From JAABVY01 sp964627935 (GTDB taxonomy: Bacteria; Zixibacteria; MSB-5A5; JAABVY01), in the NCBI GenBank assembly GCA_964627935.1, contig CAZVLB010000001.1, positions 186,001-250,000 on the forward strand: a stretch of 64,000 nt of DNA. Reading direction: 5' to 3'. The position numbers and the translations under genes are program-made. Below the pieces are notes generated by a model. It was not told the origin of the DNA. It saw only the letters and a program-made list of their open reading frames with translations, and did no database searches. Below are positions 50,561 through 57,371 of this stretch, piece by piece (positions within the stretch are counted from its first letter, which is position 1; every line of letters begins with the position of its first letter).

Positions 50561-50995
50561 ATGAGAACTGAACAACGCAACATAATGCTGGTCGAGGATG
50601 ATCCGGATGACAGTGAACTTATCATCCGTGCCCTCGAGGATATGCGTATTGCCAATAAGATTATTCATGTCGATAATGGACAGGATGCAATAGATTATCT
50701 TTTGAATAAAGGAACCTACAACGGTCGTCCGCTGGGAGATTTACCGGGACTTATTCTATTGGACCTGAATCTGCCCAAAGTCAGCGGCTTCGATGTTCTC
50801 AAGAAAATACGTGAAAACGATAAAACAAAATTTCTGCCGGTAGTGATACTTACATCTTCAGATGATGAAGTTAATGTTTTCCGCGGATATAATCTGGGGG
50901 CCAACAGCTTTATAAGCAAGCCGATGAATTTCGGCAAATTCCGTGAGGCGATCGAACAACTGGGCATGTACTGGCTGGTCCTGAACAATATTTAA
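50561..50995 (+). CDS. Single-domain response regulator (Rcp1-like)
   Basis: A 144-residue stand-alone receiver. All key residues are present: MLVEDDPDDSE acidic pair, LILLDLNLP phospho-Asp, VVILTSSDDE Thr/Ser, and Lys in SFISKPMNF. The DDPDDSELI start and the insert NKGTYNGRPLGDLPGLI are typical of Rcp1-type regulators that pair with phytochrome-like or hybrid kinases. No kinase is nearby. It lies 12 bases upstream of the REC-PAS-LuxR gene and may feed or compete with it. GAGGA lies 7 bases before the ATG. Confidence 0.93.
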   Translation: MRTEQRNIMLVEDDPDDSELIIRALEDMRIANKIIHVDNGQDAIDYLLNKGTYNGRPLGDLPGLILLDLNLPKVSGFDVLKKIRENDKTKFLPVVILTSSDDEVNVFRGYNLGANSFISKPMNFGKFREAIEQLGMYWLVLNNI

Positions 50996-51007
50996 AAAGG
51001 ATTTTTT

Positions 51008-52243
51008 ATGGAAAAAAAAATCAATCTCCTTTTGGTCGAGGATTCCAGCGATGATGCCGAACTTCTGCTGAAAAATCTGAATAAAAACGGTTTCGAAATC
51101 AATCATAAGCTGGTCAGCAATCCCGATGATTTTCGTACCGCACTGCGTTCCAACCACTGGGATGTTGTGCTGTCGGATTATGTCATGCCCGGTTTTGGCG
51201 GAATGGAAGCCTGGCAGATGTTCCGCCAGTTTAATCTGGATGTACCTTTCATTTTCATTTCCGGCAAAGTGGGCGAGGAGTCGGCCGTGAAAGCCATGAA
51301 GGCGGGCGTTGATGATTTCATCATGAAAGAGAATATAACCCGCCTGGCGCCTACAATCGAACGTGAGCTAAATGAAGCCGAACGGCGGCGCGAGTTTGAA
51401 ATTGCCGAAAGGGAGCATAAAAAGATCCAGGATCGCTACAAAATGGTGGTTGAAAATGCCAATGAAGGCATCGGCATTATCCAGGATGGCTGTTTTCAGC
51501 TTGTCAATCCCAAGATCTCCAGCATACTCGGTATCGATGCGGAGGACCTGATCGGCAAAAGCTTCCGGGATTATATTCATGAAAGCGATCGCAATATAGT
51601 CGTCAAATATCATAACCTGCGCATGGAGGGTGATGATTCGACACCGGACGTGTACAGCTTCAGGATACGCGATTACGAGGGGCAATTACGCTGGATCGAA
51701 AATCGGGTAGTTATAATTGACTGGGAGGGCCGTCCGGCCACATTGAATTTCATGGCCGATATAACTCCCCGCAAGGAAGCCGAGGAGAGCCTTAAAAAGA
51801 CAACCCGGACCCTTCAGGAAGAGCGCGAAGAACTGCGCAAAAAGAATATCGCATTAAAGGAAATACTGGACCAGATCCAGAGGGAAAAGGACAGCATCAA
51901 GCAACGTATTTCCACAAACATAGAGCATCGGGTGAAAAATACGCTGTATCATCTCAGGAACCTGGCGCCGGCCGACCTTCAGCAACATATAGATCTGCTG
52001 GAAAAGGATCTGGATGAGATTGTATCGCCGTTCCTGGAAAAGGTCAAATCTCAGTATGCAAAATTAACCCCGCGAGAACTGGAAATCTGCCAGCTGATCA
52101 AGAATCAACTCAGTTCGAAGGAAATCGCTCAGTTTCTTAATATCTCGCCGCTGACTGTCAATAAACATCGCGAGATAATCCGCAAAAAGCTGAACCTGAT
52201 CGGCAGTAACCAGAATCTTATCTCATTTCTACAGGGCATATAG
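51008..52243 (+). CDS. Response regulator with REC, PAS and LuxR-type HTH domains
   Basis: A 411-residue regulator of the same design as the gene at 22683. Receiver: LLLVEDSSDDAE, VVLSDYVMPGFGG (phospho-Asp), IFISGKVGEESAV, DDFIMKEN (Lys). PAS domain about 140-250 (MVVENANEGIGIIQDGCFQL). Coiled coil (LQEEREELRKKNIALKEIL), then LuxR HTH at the end (LTPRELEICQLIKNQLSSKE ... LTVNKHREIIRKKL). AAGGA lies upstream. The coiled-coil and linker (ISTNIEHRVKNTLYHLRNLA) resembles the other copy. It terminates cleanly after the stop. Confidence 0.9.
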   Translation: MEKKINLLLVEDSSDDAELLLKNLNKNGFEINHKLVSNPDDFRTALRSNHWDVVLSDYVMPGFGGMEAWQMFRQFNLDVPFIFISGKVGEESAVKAMKAGVDDFIMKENITRLAPTIERELNEAERRREFEIAEREHKKIQDRYKMVVENANEGIGIIQDGCFQLVNPKISSILGIDAEDLIGKSFRDYIHESDRNIVVKYHNLRMEGDDSTPDVYSFRIRDYEGQLRWIENRVVIIDWEGRPATLNFMADITPRKEAEESLKKTTRTLQEEREELRKKNIALKEILDQIQREKDSIKQRISTNIEHRVKNTLYHLRNLAPADLQQHIDLLEKDLDEIVSPFLEKVKSQYAKLTPRELEICQLIKNQLSSKEIAQFLNISPLTVNKHREIIRKKLNLIGSNQNLISFLQGI

Positions 52244-52256
52244 CCCTTCCATCTTG

Positions 52257-52283
52257 AGCCCGGCAAAGGCCGGGCTTTTTTTT
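52257..52283 (+). terminator. Rho-independent terminator after the REC-PAS-LuxR gene
   Basis: AGCCCGGC-AAA-GGCCGGGCT stem followed by eight T residues, starting 14 bases after the stop codon. It closes the plus-strand stress region. Confidence 0.92.
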
Positions 52284-52510
52284 ATCAAATTTAATACGGC
52301 TTTGGGGATAAAACAAGCCCCCTGGCAACTAATTCATGTAAAAGCGATAGTGGAGGACAGATGCCTGCCATTTAGCATGAATCTCGGGCTTTTGCCAGAG
52401 GGGGACAACAACTTATCAGAAGCGACAGAATCAATTTGCTGCATCTGGTGAAAAATGGAGTTCTGCACTCCTGGGGTTGCGGGAGATAGCATGCAGCAAT
52501 GATATGTGGC

Positions 52511-52813
52511 CTAAATCTGATAGCTGTTGTCGATTTTCGAGACAGTCAAGAGCAGCAGCTGGTTCAGGTCATACATGGTATGACTTATATCTTCCCTGAA
52601 ATCATTAAACTCCTTTTCCTGAGAGGTTCTTAACATTCCCGCCTGCCTTTTAATTTTATCAATATCACCCTGGATTGTGGCGATACGCAGGCAGATTTCC
52701 TTCAATTCCGGGCCGATAAGTGATTTGGTTCTTTCCTTAAGATTCACTATCTCGTTGCGGCGCTTATTCAGAAGGCTGTTGAGCTCTTCTATTCTCAAAC
52801 TGTTCATCTCCAT
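52511..52813 (-). CDS. Small coiled-coil protein, unknown function
   Basis: A 100-residue helical protein with charged heptads (IEELNSLLNKRRNEIVNLKE, IATIQGDIDKIKRQAGML) and a hydrophobic end (LNQLLLLTVSKID). No signal peptide or membrane helix. GGGAG lies 10 bases before the first ATG, and a second ATG follows two codons on. It is the only minus-strand gene between 24 and 60.8 kb. I do not recognise a family; the shape suggests FlgN- or sensor-linker-like helix bundles. Confidence 0.55.
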   Translation of the reverse strand: MEMNSLRIEELNSLLNKRRNEIVNLKERTKSLIGPELKEICLRIATIQGDIDKIKRQAGMLRTSQEKEFNDFREDISHTMYDLNQLLLLTVSKIDNSYQI

Positions 52814-52966
52814 ACCCTATACTCCCTGTATTTAAAAATGCCCTTAATCATGAAACCGCCCTAATTTTGGCCCGGATGAGCCAATGTGGTGTTTACAACG
52901 GCTTCCTTTTTGCATTTAATATCATGAAATTGAGTATAATAAGCAATAGGGGTTTATTATATACAA

Positions 52967-52989
52967 AATGCGTATAAAAAATACACAAA
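52967..52989. promoter_or_regulatory. Candidate operator (AATGCGTAT dyad family), copy 4
   Basis: AATGCGTAT (52967-52975), a 5-base spacer, then ATACACAAA. The core CGTAT-N5-ATAC repeats the dyad at 50272 with the same spacing. It lies 101 bases before the TetR gene and 154 bases upstream of the coiled-coil gene. Confidence 0.35.
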
Positions 52990-53053
52990 TGCGACTCTGA
53001 TATCCAAATGCTGAAATATCCTCAAAAAAACAAATTGTGCCCATTAAAAATAC

Positions 53054-53104
53054 TTGACATTTTGGTCACAACTGACGATATAGTCAAAAATGACTAATTG
53101 GTCG
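53054..53104 (+). promoter_or_regulatory. Promoter carrying three phased operators of the TetR gene
   Basis: Three 14-base dyads of the form TGAC-N6-GTCA begin at 53055, 53073 and 53091, exactly 18 bases apart (the third ends GTCG). The first contains a TTGACA -35 (53054-53059); the second contains a GATATA -10 at 17-base spacing (53077-53082). Transcription would begin near 53090, at or beside the ATG, so the mRNA may be leaderless. Repressor binding to these sites would cover the whole promoter, which suggests tight self-repression by the TetR protein. Confidence 0.6.
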
Positions 53105-53767
53105 AAAAATGGACAGGATATGCAGGAATTGGTAAATAACGAATCGAGGCAAAGCCGACGCACCGGTAAAACACGGCAGAAGCTTCTCCATGCCGCTCGC
53201 GAGCTTTTTGCCGAAAAAGGGCTTGATTCGACCCGTATCGATGAGATCACGGACAGGGCCGATGTGGGCAAGGGCACATTCTATTATCATTTCAATACCA
53301 AGGAGAAACTGGTTCAGGAGTTGATGCGAAGTGTGCTCGGGGAACTGCAGGCCAGGATCGAGGACGGTTGCCGGGAAATTGATAATCTGGAGGATCTGCT
53401 CGATTCGATTATACAGTGCCATCTGGACTTTTTCAATAATCGCTGGGAGGATTTTGTGCTGTTTTTCCAGGGGCGTGTTGATTTGACACTGGAGAAGGGT
53501 TATGAAGGTATCGAGGAGCCGTTTCTTACCTATCTCAATACCATCGAGACATTGCTTGATGCCGTTATCAGGCATCATCTGTCCAGAAAGGTCCTGCGTC
53601 GTTTAACCTGTGCGGTGGCCGGCTTTGTTTCCGGTTACTATTCATTCTCCTCCATTGTACATGGCCGGGATGAGCTTGAAAGGGCATTTCATCCTTTGCG
53701 CGAGGTCCTGGTCAAAAGCTTGACACATTTTATTAGGGAATCCATACCTGATGAGTCATACAGTTAG
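53090..53767 (+). CDS. TetR-family transcriptional regulator
   Basis: A 225-residue repressor. The N-terminal HTH is clear: TRQKLLHAARELFAEKGLDS, TRIDEITDRADVGKGTFYYH and FNTKEKL. The C-terminal ligand domain (about 75-220) is helical and not recognisable by ligand. The ATG at 53090 fits a leaderless transcript; an in-frame ATG at 53120 also keeps the whole HTH. Its stop overlaps the MFS gene by 17 bases, so both are on one mRNA. The phased operators over its promoter suggest autoregulation. The inducer may be the product or substrate of the downstream enzymes. Confidence 0.9.
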   Translation: MTNWSKNGQDMQELVNNESRQSRRTGKTRQKLLHAARELFAEKGLDSTRIDEITDRADVGKGTFYYHFNTKEKLVQELMRSVLGELQARIEDGCREIDNLEDLLDSIIQCHLDFFNNRWEDFVLFFQGRVDLTLEKGYEGIEEPFLTYLNTIETLLDAVIRHHLSRKVLRRLTCAVAGFVSGYYSFSSIVHGRDELERAFHPLREVLVKSLTHFIRESIPDESYS

Positions 53768-55160
53768 AATCAAGCTGCCTGAGGGTGTCGGCGCACCCTG
53801 TAAGCCCGCCCGGAGAATCAAGACCTGCCTGACAACATTCTCATGGGAGGGGGCATTTGCCAATATCTTCATGATATTAACCGGTGGCGCATTTTTGACC
53901 AGCCTGGGTATTTATTTCGGAGCCGGAGATGTCGAAATCGGCCTGCTGGGCGCATTGCCGTTTTTATCCCAGGCGGCTCAGCTTTTTTCACCGCTCATGA
54001 TCCGCCTGACCGGCTCACGTAAGGGGCTGACAGTTTTCGGTTTCATATTCGCCCGTCAGATCTGGTGGCTTTTATTGCCGCTTCTATTTTTAAGCGTCAG
54101 CTGGAGCCTGGCGGCATTCCTTGTCGTCATCACGATTTCGACTGCCGTGGCAATGCTTTCCACTCCGGGATGGTTGTCATGGATCGCCGATATTGTCCCG
54201 GAACGAATCCGCGGACGCTACTTTGCCAGACGCAACAGTGCAATTGCGATTACGACTGTGCTGGCCTCAATTGCCGGGGGATTGATCCTGGATCATTTCA
54301 GGCTAATAGGGCAAGACTCTCGTGGTTTTGCGCTCATAATAGGCCTGGGATGTATTTTTGCGCTGATATCATCACTGCTTTTAAAGCGTTTGCCGGATAA
54401 CGTCAGGAGCAGCCACGAAGTTTCCATGGATATCCTGGAACCATTGCGGGACAAACAATTCAGGTACCTGCTCAGGATTTTCTTTTTCTGGAACATGGCA
54501 ATCGGCATTTCCGCCATTTTCTTTGCGGCTCACATGCTTACATACCTGAAAATGAGCTTTCTGATGATTGCGATTTACAGCGGTGCCGTGGCCCTGAGCG
54601 GTATTTTCATGAATCGTTTCTGGGGCATGATTATCGACCGTTTCGGATCGCGCAATGTTTTAATAGTATGCGCCTTCGGGATTTCTGGCATACCTCTGAT
54701 CTGGTTTTTCCCCAGGGCCGATTTTCTGTGGGTGCTCGGGCTGGAATCAATCTACACCGGAGCATTATGGGCCGGCTTCAACCTGGCAGCATTCAATCTG
54801 CCGATCTCTATAAGCCCCAAAGAGAAGAGGACATCCTACCTGGCCATGTTTTCGGTCGTGACCGGAATTGGCTTTTTCGTTGCCTCGCTTATCGGAGGTA
54901 TCATTGCCGACCTGATTTCGGGGATCAATCTGCAGATAGGACCGTTAACAATAATAAATTATCATATATTATTTGCGATTTCAAGCTTGCTTAGAATCAT
55001 GGCATCTATAAATTTCATATCATTCCATGAACCGGGCGAGAAGAGCTTCCCGGTTATGTTCCAGTTCATCGGATATGCAGCATTGAAGCAAATCTCTGTA
55101 GGAAGACAGCTCTTCCCACACAGGGTAAAACAAGTGCATGTTGGCAAAACACAGGGGTAG
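53751..55160 (+). CDS. MFS transporter
   Basis: A 469-residue transporter with about 12 membrane helices. MFS marks are the loop PERIRGRYFARRNS between helices 4 and 5 and FWGMIIDRFGSRNVLIV between helices 8 and 9 (the second-half loop DRFGSR). The first half includes LTGSRKGLTVFGFIFARQI. It overlaps the TetR gene by 17 bases and ends one base before the next start. Substrate unknown; its place in the operon suggests that it exports the pathway product or takes up its substrate. Confidence 0.9.
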   Translation: MSHTVRIKLPEGVGAPCKPARRIKTCLTTFSWEGAFANIFMILTGGAFLTSLGIYFGAGDVEIGLLGALPFLSQAAQLFSPLMIRLTGSRKGLTVFGFIFARQIWWLLLPLLFLSVSWSLAAFLVVITISTAVAMLSTPGWLSWIADIVPERIRGRYFARRNSAIAITTVLASIAGGLILDHFRLIGQDSRGFALIIGLGCIFALISSLLLKRLPDNVRSSHEVSMDILEPLRDKQFRYLLRIFFFWNMAIGISAIFFAAHMLTYLKMSFLMIAIYSGAVALSGIFMNRFWGMIIDRFGSRNVLIVCAFGISGIPLIWFFPRADFLWVLGLESIYTGALWAGFNLAAFNLPISISPKEKRTSYLAMFSVVTGIGFFVASLIGGIIADLISGINLQIGPLTIINYHILFAISSLLRIMASINFISFHEPGEKSFPVMFQFIGYAALKQISVGRQLFPHRVKQVHVGKTQG

Positions 55161-55161
55161 T

Positions 55162-56280
55162 ATGAACAAGGATGAAAAAAACGAAAATGTCGCGGTAGCC
55201 GAAAGGGAGAAACCGTTTGAATTGATCGACGGCGCCAGCGCCCAGGTATTTGAATTTACCAAAAGCTACGAGGAGCAGCGCAAAATCGCCATGGATCCCT
55301 CATATCCGCTCGACGAGCGCCTGGAGGCATATGAGGACATTATCGACTCCGAGGTGGGCGACACCAATCTATGGCGCGCGCGCAATATCGAGCGCGAAAT
55401 CGGACTGCGCCAGATTTATCTCAAATTCGAGGGCTCCAATCCGACCGGCACGCAAAAGGATCGCATCGCTTTCGCCCAGGCTATGGATGCGTTGCGGCGT
55501 GGTTTTGATACCATCACAATCGCTACCTGCGGCAATTACGGCGTAGCTATGGCTGTGGCCGCGAATCTGGCCGGGTTGCGTTGCCAGATATTTCTGCCCG
55601 AAACCTATCACAGCAAACGGGTCAAGGAGATGACTGATCTGGGCGCTGAGATATTGCGAATCGGAGGAGACTATGAGGCAGCGGTTCAGGTTTCCAGGGA
55701 ATATGCCCGTAAACATGAATATTATGATGCCAATCCCGGTGGCGATAACCTGGTCCTGCAACTGAATCATTACGGCCGTATCGCCAATGAAATTTACGAT
55801 GAGTTGCGCGATGCTCCCGCGATTGTGGCCGCGCCGGTTTCCAATGGCACTACCCTGGCAGGGATATATAAGGGCTTCATCCGCCTTTACAGGCGCGGCA
55901 AAATCTCAAGGATACCCAAAATGGTGGCCGGGTCATCGTTCAGAAAAAATCCGATAGTAATGGCTTATCTCAGCAATTCCGAATCTTGCACTGATTTACA
56001 GCCCGAATCAATCAAGGAAACACCGGTCAATGAACCGCTGATCAACTGGCATTCAATCGATGGTGATCTGGCGCTCGATGCAGTGCGGGCAAGCCGGGGC
56101 TGGGCCTCGAATGCCTCGGATAAAAACATGCTCACATATTCCAGGTTGATTCGCGAAAAAGAGGGAATCAATACATTGCCTGCTTCAACCGCGGGCCTGA
56201 TAGCTATGATTGATCAGCACCGCAAAGAAGCATTGTCCAGTGATCGTTATGTAATCGTTTTAACAGGAAAGAAATCATGA
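55162..56280 (+). CDS. Threonine-synthase-like PLP-dependent enzyme
   Basis: A 372-residue fold-type II PLP enzyme. The PLP Lys is K99 in KFEGSNPTGTQKDR (threonine synthases read NPTGSFKDR). The next helix IATCGNYGVAMAVAANLAG is the usual SSGNTG-type segment, but with CGNYG. The phosphate loop reads APVSNGTTLAG rather than GGGGL. So the substrate differs from threonine synthase; the reaction may be a beta- or gamma-replacement or elimination. The ATG at 55162 starts just after the MFS stop. ATGA overlap with the DUF1611 gene. Confidence 0.85.
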   Translation: MNKDEKNENVAVAEREKPFELIDGASAQVFEFTKSYEEQRKIAMDPSYPLDERLEAYEDIIDSEVGDTNLWRARNIEREIGLRQIYLKFEGSNPTGTQKDRIAFAQAMDALRRGFDTITIATCGNYGVAMAVAANLAGLRCQIFLPETYHSKRVKEMTDLGAEILRIGGDYEAAVQVSREYARKHEYYDANPGGDNLVLQLNHYGRIANEIYDELRDAPAIVAAPVSNGTTLAGIYKGFIRLYRRGKISRIPKMVAGSSFRKNPIVMAYLSNSESCTDLQPESIKETPVNEPLINWHSIDGDLALDAVRASRGWASNASDKNMLTYSRLIREKEGINTLPASTAGLIAMIDQHRKEALSSDRYVIVLTGKKS

Positions 56281-57353
56281 GCAGTCCATTAGATGGAAAT
56301 GCTTTGGTATATTGTGAAGGGGCCTATAATACCACCAACGGCAAAACCGCCCATGGTTTGGTGCGCTTCACCAAACGCTATAAAGTTCTCGGTGTAATCG
56401 ACTCCCGCTATGCGGGCAGGGACGCCGGCGAGGTGCTGGATGGCAAGGTCAACGGCATACCCGTTTTCGGAACTCTGCAGGATGGAATCAATCATGCCCG
56501 TAATAATGCCGCCCAACTGTCATACTTTGTAATGGGTCTTGCGCCCGATGGCGGCAGGCTCAATTCGATTGCCCGCGATGATGTCAGGCGCGCGATTGAA
56601 TTCGGGCTCAATGTCGATTGCGGTTTGCATGATTTCCTCTCCGATGATCCGGATATCTCTCAGCTTGCGCTTGACCGGGGAGTGACAATTCGTGACCTGC
56701 GCAAGCCTCCTCCCAGAAATCAACTGCATTTTTTCAGCGGCAAAATCGAGGAGGTCGACTGCCTGAAAGTGGCCATACTTGGTACCGATTCGGCTATCGG
56801 CAAAAGAACAACGGCATGGATCCTTGTGCAGGCTCTTCAGGAAGCCGGGTATAAGGCTGAGATGGTCGGCACCGGGCAAACTGCCTGGATGCAGGGAGCC
56901 AAATACGGCACGGTTTTCGATACGCTGGTGAATGACTTCGTTTCCGGCGAAATCGAACATGCTGTCTGGTCGGCCTGGAAAGAGGAAGACCCGGATGTGA
57001 TCGTGATCGAGGGGCAGGGCAGCCTGATGAACCCGGCTTATCCGGGTGGCTATGAGATACTGGCCGCCGGCCGACCGGATATTGTGATTTTGCAGCACGC
57101 TCCTGCGCGGAAAGAGTATGATGGTTTCCCCGGGTATCCTATTCAGCCGCTCGAAAAGCAGATCGGCGCAATTGAATATATAAGCGACAAGCCGGTTGTG
57201 GCAATCGCCATAAATCATGAAGACCTAAAAGCTGACCAGATAAAAACTGCCTGCGAAGAAATCAGGCAAAAACACGATAAACCGGCCTTTGATGTTTTAG
57301 TCGATGGCGCCGGGGAGCTGGCCAATCTTGTGGCTAAACATATAAAAAGATAA
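56277..57353 (+). CDS. DUF1611 family protein (DgcN-like)
   Basis: A 358-residue protein with the two-part DUF1611 layout. The N-terminal Rossmann-like part has LGVIDSRYAGRDAGEVLDG and NVDCGLHDFL. The C-terminal P-loop part has ILGTDSAIGKRTTAW (loop at 169-178), VGTGQTAWMQGAKYG, and VIVIEGQGSLMNPAYPGGYE. DgcN, from this family, transfers an acetyl group to D-glutamate in a recently described marine catabolic route. This operon also has an enolase-superfamily epimerase, like DgcA, so the pair is kept. Whether the acyl acceptor is D-Glu here is inference. ATGA overlap with the PLP enzyme gene. Confidence 0.88.
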   Translation: MSSPLDGNALVYCEGAYNTTNGKTAHGLVRFTKRYKVLGVIDSRYAGRDAGEVLDGKVNGIPVFGTLQDGINHARNNAAQLSYFVMGLAPDGGRLNSIARDDVRRAIEFGLNVDCGLHDFLSDDPDISQLALDRGVTIRDLRKPPPRNQLHFFSGKIEEVDCLKVAILGTDSAIGKRTTAWILVQALQEAGYKAEMVGTGQTAWMQGAKYGTVFDTLVNDFVSGEIEHAVWSAWKEEDPDVIVIEGQGSLMNPAYPGGYEILAAGRPDIVILQHAPARKEYDGFPGYPIQPLEKQIGAIEYISDKPVVAIAINHEDLKADQIKTACEEIRQKHDKPAFDVLVDGAGELANLVAKHIKR

Positions 57354-57371
57354 GTAAACGGTAATACGAAT

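Noticed and set aside
50367..50564. 65-codon frame starting with TTG upstream of the response regulator
   Set aside because: No ribosome-binding site, AT-rich leader composition and overlap with the next start.
52254..52451. 65-codon plus-strand frame after the REC-PAS-LuxR gene
   Set aside because: It begins inside the terminator hairpin and has no ribosome-binding site.
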